Origin: Cinclus cinclus
Taxonomy: Eukaryota; Chordata; Aves; Passeriformes; Cinclidae
DNA: 64,000 nt
NCBI RefSeq assembly: GCF_963662255.1
Contig: NW_026912148.1
Span: forward strand, 1-64,000
Reading direction: 5' to 3'
A program made the position numbers and the translations under genes. The notes under the pieces are model-generated. The model searched no databases. It saw only the letters and a program-made list of their open reading frames with translations, and was not told where the DNA came from. This document shows, one piece after another, positions 11,475 to 23,633 of this stretch (its first letter is position 1; the number at the start of each line of letters is the position of its first letter).

Positions 11475-14452
11475 TCATCGCACATTGACGACCCGCACTC
11501 TTTTCGAAGTTTCCTGGAATGGGTAATGGTTTTTCATCAACATCTGTCTGAGAGTAACACTCACTTGCAAGATGCTTTCGTCTCCTGCATCTTGGACAAA
11601 GCTCTGATGGCTTGCCAGTCTTTGCAAGCTGAGGACAATTTTTTTAAAATGTCCAAAACCCCCACAATTGTAGCATTGTCCTTCAGGGGAGTTATTTTTC
11701 TTTTTAAAATTCACAAGAACCTGCTCAAAGTTTTCATTTTGTGCTTGAAGTACTCGTTCCATTTATTCTTGTATTCTTGAAGCTATATGCTGTGGAGTGC
11801 CTACTTTATTCCAGGCTTCAACCATTTCTGATAAAGAGGGCTGACCAGGAATTGCACTAATAACTCTTTTGCATTCTTGATTGGCATTTGCAAATGCAAG
11901 ACTCTTTAACAAATGTGGTTTGGCTGCTTCATCAGTGACTTGCCTGTTCACGGCTTGTGTGAGTCTGTCTGTGAATAAAGAGAAGGGTTCAGACACGCCC
12001 TGTCTGATGTCTGTATCAATTGTGTCCTGCATGCCTGCTAGTGCAATTTGCAGAATTGCCTTGCGTGCAGCTTCTTTGATATCTGTTAACACTTCTCATG
12101 GAAGTCTCGCTTGCTGAGCTGGATTGTTTTTCGGAGGATCACCTGCTAATTCTGCCAAGGTGAGAGCTGCATTCGGCCCACCTTGATATCTGGTTCTCAG
12201 TTCTTGCAGAGCCCTCCTCCATCTGTTGTCCCAGATGAGTTCCTCTGTGTCTGTGAGAATCAGAGAAACAAGAGACTTGAGATCGTACGGAGTTAACTCA
12301 TATATATTAAAAGTACCTTTCAAAAGCTGTTTGAAATATGAAGATCCCAGTCCATTGTCCCTGATTGCCTTAATTAAATATTTCACTACTTCATGATTCA
12401 ACCTTTCTCACCTTGGATTTTGCCCTTGGACATCATAATTGACTGGCATGGCGATGTCACCTGTTCCAGTCACAGGACATTATCTTTTGCTAGATTCAGC
12501 CTTATATGTGCCCAATCTATTAATGTCTGCGCTGCAGGTGGCTGTGCTTCCATGGAAATTGGCCTGTAAAGAGGAGCCATCTGATGTGTTTGTGTCCACG
12601 CTGCAGCTTTATTCACGGGCCTCACTGGTACCTGCACTCTTTGTTGTGTTGTTCCTGGTCCTGGCTGAGGAACGAGCATCTGTGACTCAAGAGTCGCCTG
12701 AAGAGTCTGTAGAAAATCTGCCCTCATCTTTGGACGACATTCCAGAGTTGTTCCCATCTGCTGTAAAAAAGCCTAAAAAACATCTTTTGGTATTGTAACC
12801 AATTGTCCTTGATTTGCACTGGCATCTGCTGTCCACGCCAGAATCCCCTCCGACACTGTAATATATAATGTATCATCCCGTTGCTCATGAGGAACTTCCT
12901 GTATTTTCTTTTTAAAAGACGATTTTTTATAAGAAATCGGAAAAAAGTCTTGTAATGTTAGGGTTCCGCCACCAGATGGAGCTGCTGCCTACGTTTGTAA
13001 CAATCTACTTTTCTGTTGCCGTTGCCATGGCAACCGAGGCTCGACCAAGTCTGTGTCCATGGAAACACCTTTTGCTTGGGCACGCCCCGGCTCCACTCGC
13101 AGAGCCCCGGGGGTGTGGCCACTCCTGTCCCGACCGCGCCTCCTCTCTGCCCAGAAGACGCTGCCCTGCTCTTGGACATGCCTCCTCTCCTATCGTAATC
13201 ACTATCGCTGTCACTGAATTCATGCCCTTTCGAGCTTGATTGGCTCTCATCTGAGCGGTTTCTTTGTTTTTACCACGCCCTATACGGCGTCTCTCCGTAT
13301 CTGGGTTCCCGGTCCCTATCGCTGACACTTCCGAGTTTCGAGTCTCCCGCGCATGCTCGCCGCGTTTCGCACGCACCGCGCAAGCGCTATCCACTGCCTG
13401 TGTTACTATCACCGCGCATGTGCCGCTCCCTGTCGCGCCCGCCGTTACCGGGGCCGGGGCCGGGGTCTCCATCCCCGTCGCTGCACTTGGGGCCGGGACC
13501 GCCGCTGCCGCGCTCGCCGCGGTCTGGGCCGCCCTTCCCGCCGCCTCCGGGACCGGGACCGGGACCGCTCTGCCCCCCGCCGCTGCCAATCCGCGCGTCT
13601 CGGTCGGCGCCGCGGACGGCTGCGTCCCGCCTACCTCGGCAATGCCGCGCACCGAGCCCGCTCCGCTCCCCGCTGTTTCCGCGGTATTATCTGCCTTTCT
13701 CGCCCTTCCCGCCTCCCCCCTTGTCCCCCCTGCCTCCCCGGGAGTCGTCTGCAGCTCCCTCCCGCTTTCTGGGGACAAGGTTTCTGAAGGGCTAAAGAAA
13801 AGAAAGTCTAGGTGCTCTAACACGCTGGGAAATATTTCTAACTTAATTTTTCCCGGCTTTGGATAAAGTACTGTGGGTAATTCAGGGAAAATGGGTGATT
13901 CTGGAGATTCTAGTAATTCAGGGCATATACCTTGACCTTCCTCAGGCCCTTCATCTATATTAATTGCACCTTGCTGGTAGCAAGGTTCGTCCACTGGCTG
14001 ATAACCAGTAACGGTCTGCTGCTGGCTAGACCATTGTTGTTCCACTTGCTGATGGCAAGACGGTAAAAAACCTCGCTCCCCCAGCTGATGGCTAGGTGAG
14101 GACCTTAGATTGCCCTCTGACAAATGGATAAGCCCGCATTTCTGCGAGATAGGACTTTTAGCATTATCCTGGCAGGAGACAAAAGCTTTATTGCCTCCCT
14201 GTCTCTTAGAGTTGCTAAGTGAAACAAAGAACGATTGATTTCCTGCCAAAAACCTGGCTCAAATAACAAATTTATTTCAGCATGTGGATACCTTAGTCTG
14301 ACCCACAAAAGTAAATTCTTAAGTTCTTTATCTGAGATGGGGATGGGATGAGCAGATGCCACACCTTTTAAGGTGGATAAAAGGCTTATTTGTTCCTGAC
14401 TGAGTCCACCCCCCATAGTTTCTGAATTTTGACCTGTCTTACCCAAAGGCAA
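11475..14452 (-). pseudogene. gag: Endogenous retroviral gag (matrix, Pro/Ala-rich insert, capsid, nucleocapsid), broken
   Basis: The matrix begins at an internal ATG followed by GGGLS, a myristoylation-type N-terminus (frame 14105-14452). The next frame (to 13005) is an acidic then very Pro/Ala-rich segment encoded by CpG-rich DNA. Capsid N-terminal and C-terminal parts lie at 12096-12401 and 11763-12092; the latter has a major-homology-region-like QGVSEPF..F.DRL. Nucleocapsid follows (11475-11762) with one knuckle, CYNCGGFGHF, whose last cysteine is lost. Frame changes separate most blocks. Confidence 0.87.
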
Positions 14453-14649
14453 GTCTTCAAAGTCGAGCTGGACGGTTTTTCCTGATCTCTGGCCAGTCGG
14501 GCACAGGGGTGAGGAGTTCCCGGGTTTCCTCCCTTCCGAGTCGAATCTGGAGCTGGCTTTCTCTCAGCAGAGGTCAAAATTTCTGCAGTCTTCTCCAGTG
14601 GTGTGCCTCTCTCTGTTATTCAGGGTGTGTGGTCACATTTGTGAGCCAT

Positions 14650-14667
14650 GCCCACCCAGGGACGCCA
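14650..14667 (-). promoter_or_regulatory. Primer-binding site of class II provirus
   Basis: Two bases after the 5' LTR (minus strand) the sequence reads TGGCGTCCCTGGGTGGGC. Position and the TGGCG start fit a retroviral primer site. I could not assign the tRNA with confidence. Confidence 0.6.
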
Positions 14668-14669
14668 GA

Positions 14670-15314
14670 TGTCACTGTCTGTGGGGTCTCCTGAACTGGA
14701 GATCACCCACAACAGGACATTTAGGTGGTTTAGAGTTCAAGTTTTCCCAGCTCCAGCACCGAAGAAGAATTAGGAAGCCGTTTTCTGTGGTTTCCAAGGT
14801 TGTTTATTCTTTCTTATCTAAGAAATTCTTTAACTAACAGAGGTCTGTGTAGTAGCTTGATCCAAGGCACACTCTCCATGCCCTTGGGGCAGGACGTATC
14901 TTTTATACTATAAATTACATACCTAATGTTTACAATTACTGTCCAACACATGACACCTTTATTACACTGTCCAACTTTGTCCCAAACCAATCCAGTAATG
15001 CCATCCTGACTCAGAAGGTGGATGACATGAAGAAGAAGAAGAAAAGACATACCATGCCCAAAGTCCTCCATCTTAGCTTTAAAGCCCCTAATATAAACAT
15101 TTCTAAAAACTCACTTTTCTACCTTCTAACAATCTAATTTATACTCTACTTAATTTTTGTGACTTGTAATTCTTCCTGCAATGTTGGTAATTTTTTCCAG
15201 GGACTAAAATCCAGTCCCCAGGGGTCTTGGGCACTATACCAAGCCCTCTGAGCCCCCTGCCTGGAGGGTCTGGAGGCATCCAGGGAAGCCAGGGGAAGAC
15301 TCTGGACTCCCACA
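14670..15314 (-). repeat. 5' LTR of class II provirus
   Basis: Same length and ends as the 3' LTR at 6272-6916. Of roughly nine differences, five fall within about 45 bp near the start of U3 (15260-15305). The TATAAAA and AATAAA positions are conserved. Confidence 0.92.
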
Positions 15315-15719
15315 TTTTTCCATCCCATCTCAGGCAGAGGTGGGACTTGGGGGGGAAAAAGGGGGGAGAGCAACACAGGAGTCAGAGGGGCAGAGGGAAA
15401 AAGCTGCTTTTTCCCATCCCAAGCCCAGGTAGAGGCAGAATTCCTTCCCATCCTGACCCATGGAGAGGCAGAATACAAGGGGGAGCACAAATACCTCAAA
15501 ACACTCCTTTGAGGTAAAAATAGGACAAAGAAAGAGTAAGGTTTTAAGTCCAAACTACCCATGAAGGGGTCAAAGTTCTTAAATTTAAAAAACAAAAAAA
15601 ACCCGACCAGTAGGTTGCCAGAAATACCACCGGGCAGCCCTTTGGGAATGACGTTGAGACACAAGGGAATTATACAAATGAAAAAGTAAAGAAAAATTGA
15701 TTCAATATTTGTTTAATAA
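15315..15719. other. Host repeat flanking the provirus
   Basis: Imperfect repeats of CCCATCC..CAGG..GAGGCAGAA lie at about 15322, 15418 and 15450. No gene is recognised. TTTTCC at 15316-15321 is the right-hand target duplication of the class II provirus. Confidence 0.45.
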
Positions 15720-16380
15720 AGTGGACCAAAGAAATGATCCGTAGAGATAATCTGTATTGGGCCATGTTCAGATCGTTTGAGGGGTGGATTTGTCGAGCAT
15801 TAAACACATATGTTGCTTGTAAAGAACCATTTATGAGAGAGGAATGTGACTGTGCTGCTCTGTGGACAGAACAGCATAAACCATTCTCGGGATGTGCTTT
15901 CAAGGAAAAAGAGGATGAGGATAACAAAAAAGGTTACCTGGGAATCCCTTGATAATCTCCCACCTCCATATAAATACAAAAAATACAGGAGACACCCCCC
16001 CCCCCCCCCCCCCCATGTCTCTGCTCCCTCCCCTTCTGGTACTCCAATAGCTCAAAGGACTCCCTGGAGTCAAAGAAATACCAGGAGAGATAGGATCAGC
16101 AGAGAGGAGGGAGATAATGACACAAAGGCTCCCCTTTACCCCCTGAGGGAAGTCCCATTAGCGGGACAACAGACTGAATTAACTGGATTTGTAAATGTTC
16201 CCTTGAACACAGGGGAGGTAAGAAACTAAAAAAAAGAGATGGGAAAACTATTGGAAGATCCTACAGGGGTATCTGAGAGACTAGATCAATTCCTCAGACT
16301 AAGTAGGTATAATTGGATCTAATTACAATCTATATTAAATATCCAATTCACCAGGGAAGAAAGGGGGAGGGAAACCACCC
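15720..16380 (+). pseudogene. gag: Gag remnant of a class I (gammaretrovirus-like) ERV
   Basis: The plus strand encodes an N-terminal block (about 15734-15950), a poly-C interrupted linker (15993-16013), then a capsid start resembling the class I pattern PLR..P, FVNVPL, EVRN and a G..SERLDQFL segment, broken by stops and frame changes. It ends exactly where the class I provirus LTR begins. Orientation is opposite to both neighbouring proviruses, so it is a separate element. The capsid match is by motif reading; the exact lineage is unknown. Confidence 0.65.
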
Positions 16381-16837
16381 TGTTAGCGTGGAAACACATA
16401 ATCACAGGATAATTATATGCAGGTGCATTTATTGAAAAGCTCTGGGAGCTGGGCTACAAACCCAAATCTGACTCCGACATGGATTTGAGATGAACATGAT
16501 TTTATACCCTTTTAATTATGTAACTGTATATTAATTATTAAACTCATATTGTTGTATACATTGATCTTATCCAAGCATGAATTATTGTACTTTTCATCAG
16601 GTCCCCCAAACACCTTTTCTTGTGATTCTTATTACAATTAAACAACAACTATATTCAACTACCATACAGTCGTATCATTTATCATATGTTGATTACGCAG
16701 GTGCAGTTTCACCTGATCTAATTTGTTCCCAGGGCCTAGTTCCCATTCCCAGGCCTACCAGACCCAACCTTTCTTACCATCACCTGAATCTATACAATTC
16801 CCATGATTTTGGAAACATTTTTAACCCTATGCTATCA
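16381..16837 (-). repeat. 3' LTR of class I provirus
   Basis: The minus-strand ends are TGATAGCATAGGG and CACGCTAACA. It is preceded on the minus strand by the purine run CAAAGGGGGGAAA (16838-16850), the polypurine tract. The partner is at 23827-24288. Confidence 0.9.
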
Positions 16838-16850
16838 TTTCCCCCCTTTG
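16838..16850 (-). promoter_or_regulatory. Polypurine tract of class I provirus
   Basis: The minus strand reads CAAAGGGGGGAAA directly before the 3' LTR. Confidence 0.75.
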
Positions 16851-17045
16851 AAAGTATTTTTACTTCACTATAATAAGTGCAAATGCTTTCACTTGATACA
16901 GTCCTCTTGGCTTCCGAGTTTTTACTTGATGTTCGTCTTCAAATCCATGGTTGTTGTAACCATGGTCATGGATGTTGTCACAAACCGAGGAACCTGAAGA
17001 TGATGGGTGTGGATTTCTGTCCTGTGTCAGTGTCTTCATTATCTT

Positions 17046-18675
17046 TCAGTTCCAGGATATCCTTTTCTGTATTTCTCTTTTCAGGATTCTGTAGACTAAC
17101 CAAATCACTAAGAACATAATTAGTAAGATTACCAAATTCTCAATGATAGACCTAACCCATGAACTCACATTCCATCCTAACCCTTTGAAGATTTTGTCTA
17201 ACCAGCTCGTAGTCAAGTCCTTTTGTTCTTCTGTGCCTAATACCTTATTTGTTTCAACTGATTGATATAACATTCTACATCTGCAGTTATGTTTGGGATG
17301 TGGATTCAGCAATGATCAATTTGTCCATTTAAAAATCCGCATGCCCCGTGCTCTTTAAGGAGTAACGTATCTAAGGCCAATCGGTTTTGTAAAGTCATTT
17401 TTGTGGTTGCTTGTAAGTGAACATTTAGTTCTTCAAATCCTTCCTGGGTGACTCTTTCTAGTGTATCTACTTGACCTGTAAGTTTATATAACATTTCTCT
17501 ATTTTGGTAGTTTGTTATAGGACCGAATAAAGACTCTCGGGCCCACCCAAATTCCACTCCACTGGAGGGTTCTTGCCAAGTTTCATCCTGATCTGGAACT
17601 TCTCATCTTGTTCTTATCTGCAGAAGTTCATGTTTTCCTTTAAATGGGGATTTTTTCCAAACTGGACATAAAGTAGGCAGGCCCAGGTAATTTCTTTTAC
17701 TTTCCCAAATCTACAGGCAGATGTGTTGTCCAGGTACCATCACTTGTTGCCCATACAAATTGTCCTGGACTTTGGATTGTGCTCTTGCCACATCCCACTA
17801 TTATCTTATCATTCACTTTACTTCGTTTGTGTTTGATCCCTCTGCAGGCACAACCAATTTGCAAGGCTACTGCTAGTGGTGGCATTTGTTTTACCTTTAT
17901 GTTGTCAGAAGTGCAATCATAAGTTTTATTACATGCCCACCAACTCACTATTTCTGCCTTTATTCTACTGCTAATGGCAGTGTTCATCACTGCTGGATCT
18001 GTTTCATTCTCAGGTCCTTCCCATTTTAATGCACCAAGGGGTATTTGCCGTATATTGAAATTTCTGAAGTATACTCATGGACCACACACTGTCCCAGGGT
18101 TCTGTTTGACCTTTCCAATCTTTTTCCTCACACTTCCATACAAGAGTGGTCTCTGTGATATTCTCTTTAATCTTTTTGTAGCGTGGCAAGAAGCATTCCC
18201 AGTTTGCAAGGTTTTGATCTTCAACCCACTATTCTATGATTTGTCCTACCTTTCCATGACTTGAAATACAGTCCTGTTTTCTCAAAGGCCTCGTCCATTC
18301 CCCTATTACTTTCCAGGTCTCCTTGATTATTTGCCTCGACTGTGGTACTTGTTTACATGCATTGTTTTGTTCTTTTGTACTTCAGATAATTTTGATGTTA
18401 GGATTCCCCAGCTTATTAGGTCTCCCGCTGCCTTCGGTATTGGTGTTTTGCATTGTGGCAAAGTCTTTGACTAATCCAATCATTACATTCTCAGCCCAAA
18501 TTGCATTGGAAACTTTTATCACCTGAGTTTCTGCCTGGACCTCCCTCTTCATTCTGGAATGAAGAGTGGTCAGTTGATCCTTTTGCATTCCATATCCCAA
18601 AGTAACATTAATTCCAGCTGGTGACATTAATATTAATAACCATAAAATGAGCATTGGCACAATTCCTGACATCAT
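17046..18675 (-). pseudogene. env: Endogenous retroviral env, class I type, broken
   Basis: A signal-peptide-like N-terminus with a long hydrophobic stretch opens at 18675. Surface-subunit fragments continue to about 17697 through stops. The transmembrane subunit has the LQNRLALDTLLL heptad (frame 17306-17557), followed after a frame change by a membrane span of about 20 residues (frame 17046-17312) and a short basic tail. These are fusion-protein hallmarks of gammaretrovirus-type envelopes. Multiple breaks preclude a product. Confidence 0.85.
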
Positions 18676-19640
18676 TTAAAACAATTAAACACATCTTATC
18701 TGCAGCTTTGTTGGTCCTACAGCTTGTGCAGTCCACAGTCCAGGACAGACTTTCTTCACTCAGGTATAGTGTATCCAGGGATCCACTCCAGCCACCTTGA
18801 CTGCTGTAAAAGTGGTCAACAGCACCTGGTAGGGTCCACTCCACCTTTCTTTTAATGGTTCTTCGTCCCAAGTCTTAATGTACATGTCGTCTCCTAGATT
18901 GATGTCATGAACTGGATTCTCAAAGAGTCAGTGGCCTATTCCACATGAGGGCACTCGAAAGCTGAGCTAAAGTTTTCCCAAGAGACAGAACATAATTATG
19001 CACTTCCTGCTTCCCTGTGACATATACATTTGGATTAGGTTCAGGAGATTCATATGGTTTCCCATACAATATCTCATAAGGACTGACTAACATCCCACTT
19101 CTAGGCTTTATCCAAATCCTCAGCATTGCTATGGGTAAAGTTTGTGGCCATGGCAGTTTGGCTTCTTGGCATATTTTACTGATTTGCCTCTTTAATGTCT
19201 GATTCATCCTCTCTACCTGTCCACTTGACTGGGGTCTCCATGGTGTGTGGATGTCCCAGGTTATTCCTAGCAACCTACTCACCTCTTTTACCACTGTGGC
19301 TATAAAATGTGGGCCCCTATCTGATGATATCCCTATAGGCACCCCAAATCTGGGAATGATCTCTTGTAGTAACCATTCAGCTGTTTCTTTTGCTTGGTTT
19401 GAGTGACAGGGAAGGGCTTCTGGCCATCCAGAAAATGTGTCAACCCCCATTAAGAGATATTATCGAGTATCCTTGAGGTTCTCGTAACTCTACAAAATCT
19501 ACCTGCCAATAGTCTCCTGGTTCTATCCCTACCTGAATTCTTCCTAGCTGTGTCTGTTGTCTAGCCACTGGGTTGTTTCTCAAGCAAATCTCACATTTTG
19601 TCATTACTGATTTTGCCATTGTTAACATTCATACTGAGAT
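18676..19640 (-). pseudogene. pol: Endogenous retroviral integrase, class I type, broken
   Basis: The end of the zinc domain (CEIC) and the first catalytic Asp (QVDF) are in frame 19440-19628. A 176-codon frame (18920-19450) then carries VDTFSGWPEA, the second Asp in SSDRGPHF and the catalytic Glu in QVERMNQ. The C-terminal domain, with a GP-type segment and IHYTRVKK, is out of frame at about 18740-18900. DDE order and spacing match gammaretroviral integrase. Confidence 0.88.
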
Positions 19641-19715
19641 TAAATTTTGTTTTAGCAATTTCACCAGTGCTTCTGCACCTCAATGACATTCACTATGTTT
19701 AACTTGTAAAATTTC

Positions 19716-21640
19716 TCATATTATGGGGGGGGGGGGGGGGGGAGGGGGGAATACCACTGTTTGCCCTTGTGTAGTTACATACCACCCTTCTGAATTCTTT
19801 TGTGCATTCAGCAAACGTCCCAGTCTCTTGTCTTCTGAATATTTTGGTTTTGGAGGCAAATTGAATTGAGATACATTAAGTTTTAAAGGTATCAATGCCA
19901 TTGCTGTTTGCACCTTTTGAGCAACCTGTCAGGCTGCCCAGTCTGCCTTTCGATTTCCCTCACAAATTTTAGAACCTCTTGACTGGTGTGCTTTACAGTG
20001 TATAATTGCCATTTGCTCAGGTTTTTGCACTACTTTTATTAGTTACCGGATTGTGTCTTGATGTTTAATGTGCATACCCTGAGAAGACAGCAGTCCTCTT
20101 TCTTTCCACAGTGCTCCATGCACATGTACTACTCCAAAAGCTTATTTTGAGTCAGTCCATATGTTCCCTTTTTTCCCTTCACTCAATTCTAGTGCTCTGG
20201 TTAAGGCAATCAGTTCTGCCCTTTGGGCAGATGTGTTTGGTGGTAATGCTTCTGCCTCAACTACTGTACTGATTGTTGTTACCGCATATCCAGCGTATCT
20301 GATTCAGTTCCCCATGAAGCTGCTTCCATCTGTGAATAACTCCCCCTCTGGTTGCACTAATGGGACATCTTTTAGGTCTTCTACACAGTCATGCTCTAAT
20401 GGGCCTTCTTCAGTTGTGGTACCTAGGAACCAGGCTAGATTCAAAAAGTTAGTTGTCTTTAATGTGACATCATCCTGCTTGGTCAGGATTACCTGGAATT
20501 TTATCATCCTGCTTGGAGATAGCCAGTGTCCCCCCCCTTTTGCTCTAAAACAGTGGTTACCGTGTGTGGCACATAGACATCTATGTGTCTTCCCATCGTG
20601 AGTTTCCTGGTTTCTTGTATCAACATTACAGTGGTTGCGACTGCCCGCAGACATGAAGGCCATCCGGCACTTACATTGTCAAGTTGTTTGGAAAAATAGC
20701 CCACCAGCCTTTTCCAGCTTCCCAAACATTGAGTCAGGACTCCCAGTGCCAGGTGAAGCCTTTCATGTACAAACAGCTGAAAGCCTTTAAACAGATCAGG
20801 TAACCCTAATGCTGGAGCAATTGTCAGTGCTTCTTTCAATTTTACCAAGGCCTCTTTCTGTGGTTTGCCCCAAGTGAAGGGCTGTGTCTTTTGAGCTTCA
20901 TACAGGGGTTTGGCAATTAGCCCATAGTCCTTGATCCACAGACTACACCACTCTGCCATTCCAAGGAAGATTCGCAGCTCGTGAAGATTCTGGGGCTCTG
21001 GAATAGCACAAATAGCTTGGATATGGTTAGTACCTAGTTTTCTCTGTCCTTGTGAGATTTCACATCCCAGGTAAATTACAGTCTGTTGGGCAATTTGTGC
21101 CTTTTCTCTAGACACTTGGTACCCTCCCATTCCCAGTGAATTCAAAATCTCAATTGTTCCCTTCATGCAGGTTGCCTTTTCTTCTATTGCTATCAGTATA
21201 TCATCAACATACTGCAACAAAAGTTATTGGTCTTTCAGTACTTGCCCCTCTTTGGTCCAGATCTCTAGTTCCTTTGCCAGTTGGTTTCTGAATAGGGTCG
21301 GACTGTTCTTAAATCCTTGGGGTAGTCATGTCCAGGTGAGCTGGGTTTTTCTTCCATTTCCTGGATTTTCCCACTCAAAGGCAAACAGTTTCCTACTTTC
21401 TTTGTCAAGGGTATGCAGAAGAAAGCATCTTTTAGATCAATTATAGTAAACCATTTATATATCTCTTTTACAGATGTCAACAATGTGTACTGGATAAATG
21501 TCTAGTTATTTTATTTATTGCCCTTAGATCCTGTACTAGCCTATAATCCCCATTGGGTTTCTTTACTGGGAATATTGGTGTATTATATTCTGATTCACAT
21601 TCTTCTAGAGTTTGATATTATAGAATTTATCAATAGTCTT
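19716..21640 (-). pseudogene. pol: Endogenous retroviral RT and RNase H, class I type, broken
   Basis: RT fingers with FPVKKPNGDYR lie near 21560, then IDLKDAFF (21265-21483). The catalytic YVDD box is intact at 21200-21211, inside a 238-codon frame (20504-21220) covering thumb and connection. RNase H starts with LFTDGSS (20304-20663) but decays into stops. A run of about 16 G interrupted by one A sits at 19725-19748. Confidence 0.88.
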
Positions 21641-23633
21641 TGCTATTCCTTGCCGTGCTTCTGTTTTTATAGGATACTGTTTGACCTGTACGGCTTTTGC
21701 AATATGCTGTTTGCAATGGGCACTGATTCAAGCCCAACCCTTGCATGACTGACCCTCTGCCGCCCTTGCCAAACCCACCCCTCCCCATAGTTCTGCCTCA
21801 GCTGCGTCTAGCACCTCCCCTTGAATTTCCTTGTACTATTGCCAAGAGATTCTGCTCCTGCTGCTTGTTAACCTCTTTTTCTCTATTATTATAAACGTCC
21901 AAGCTACCTCAAGCAACCTGTCCAAACTTCTTAACTCACCCCCCCCACCCCCCATCTCTGCAACTCCCTCCCAATGTCATCCCATGATTGGCCAAGAAAG
22001 ACAAGAGCAAGCTGAATTTTCACCTGTTCTGCATCTACCTGGAGGTCAGTATATTTCCTGGCTGCTTCCCCAAGTCCTTCCAGAAAGGCAGCTGGAGACT
22101 CCCCCCTTTCTTGCCTGATCTCATATAATTTGGACCAATTCACAGTCCCAGGCATGGCACCCTGAACCCCCCCACCTACATCCACCCTCGATATTTCCTC
22201 AGCCCCATCATATCCACTCCAGGTGGACTACTAGGATGCCACAATGGGTCCACAGTAGGAAAGTTATAATCCAAAGTCCCATTGCAAATTTCTTCTCTCA
22301 CCCTTTCCCTGGCTGCACTAACTACCATTTCCTTTTGGTAGAGGCCATTAGAGTATCTAATATAACTTGGATGTCATCCCAGTCCAGATTTTGAGTTTTC
22401 AGAATAATTTTCACTACTCTGGCCACTTTATCAGGGTTTTCTCTGTAAGTCCAAGCTGACTGCTTCCAAATTACTAAATCTCCTGGGGAAAAGAGTACAT
22501 TTACAAAAAACGGTCTGTCCACTCCCGCTCATTGTCTCAAAGGGGCAACTACAGTTCTCTTTTGTTTGTCTGATCTTAATAAACCCTCTCTTGTTTTAGA
22601 CCAAGCCGGGGCTAATTTTAATCATGTCCAACGAGCAATAGGGGTTAGTGGTTTATCTTCATCGCTCCCACTACTATCTACTCCTTTTGCACCCTCCCCA
22701 TATCTCTGTATTACAGTTACATCTTGGTCACTTTCTGGGGAAGGAGGGGCAGGTGAAGACAGCAAAGAGGGTACAGGAAGATAGGAGCAGGTGAAGGAGG
22801 CGTTGGAGGGAGAGGAGGGTATCCCTGAGCAGGAGTAGGTGAGGGAGGAGGGTATCCCTGAGCACGAGTAGGTGAGGGAGGAGGGTATCCCTGAGCACGA
22901 GTAGGTGAGGGAGGAGGGTATCCCTGAGCACGAGTAGGTGAGGGAGGAGGGTATCTTTTGGCAGGGGGGTGTAAGTGAGTCAGGTGAAATAGGGTCAGGT
23001 GAGGTAGGGTCAGATTCCCTTGATGCCGTGAGGGCTACCAGCAATTCACCATCTATATCATTTTTCCAATATAAACTTTCATCCAATGCCAGGTGTTCTA
23101 AACAACGCTTCCCTTGGACACAACCCATGCAATTATTGTTTTCAGGTATTTTAACAATCATTAACCCACACTGAGCCAGCCACTCTGGTTTTTCCTGCAA
23201 ACAGGAAAACAAATCAATGTACAGAACTTCATCCAATCTCCTCTCCTGTTTACAAAACATCAATAACTGTGAAATCATGTCATATTGCAAAGAACCGTTT
23301 TTCAGCCACGTTTTCCTTTTTTTTTTCTCTCTTTTTTTAACCTTTTTTAATTTTTTATTTTATATGCAAGACATATTTTGGCCACCAAGTGTTGCAATAA
23401 TCAATCAACTTAACCTTACGTAACTCGTGCCCAAAATTACCTTCCTTCCAATGTGCTATTAAGCACCCCAAAGGATAAGTGTGTAGTATGGGGGCATTGC
23501 CGCCCAAAATCCATTTGAACTTCTCCATGTTACAGCTATAATAGACCCCTGATGCTGAACCTGCAATGCTTTTGCGATTGACTGACAGACGGTGCCTAGG
23601 CAATACCAGGAATTCCTTAGCCCAACAACACAC
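21641..23633 (-). pseudogene. gag: Endogenous retroviral gag, class I type, broken
   Basis: Matrix (23355-23633) has PLGCLIAHWKEGNFG and a C..TWWPKY end. A p12-like spacer follows with four copies of an 11-residue Ser/Pro repeat. Capsid start (22322-22522) reads FSPGDLVIWKQSA, and the capsid C-terminal part (21931-22185) has the major-homology-like RGESPAAFLEGL. A nucleocapsid stub near 21740 runs straight into RT sequence. The family forms the virus particle shell. Confidence 0.87.
22806..22954 (-). repeat. 33-bp tandem repeat inside gag
   Basis: GAGGGTATCCCTGAGCACGA plus a 13-base tail recurs about 4.5 times with a 33-bp period, so each copy adds 11 residues (GIPSSLTYSCS type) and keeps frame. 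Copies differ by one or two bases. Confidence 0.9.

Larger units (their letters stand above)
6272..15314 (-). mobile_element. Class II endogenous retrovirus, alpha/beta-like, degraded full-length provirus
   Basis: Two 645-bp LTRs flank, in minus-strand order, a primer-binding site, gag, protease, pol, env and a polypurine tract. TTTTCC is present on both sides (6266-6271 and 15316-15321), a 6-bp target duplication as expected for this class if one T is allowed at the LTR edge. By hand count the LTRs differ at about nine of 645 positions, so the insertion is fairly young. Even so, gag, pol and env all carry stops or frame changes, so many lesions may predate insertion or come from reverse transcription. 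No replication-competent product can be read. Confidence 0.92.

Noticed and set aside
13264..13866. Long plus-strand frames (131-200 codons) rich in Pro/Ala
   Set aside because: They are antisense shadows of the GC-rich gag insert on the minus strand.
14814..15071. 85-codon frame present identically at 6416-6673 and 14814-15071
   Set aside because: It lies within the two LTRs of one provirus; identity follows from LTR duplication, and no coding signature is visible.
22806..22954. Regular repeats that could resemble a CRISPR array
   Set aside because: The repeats are contiguous with no spacers, keep a coding frame and lie inside a retroviral gag gene of an animal genome.
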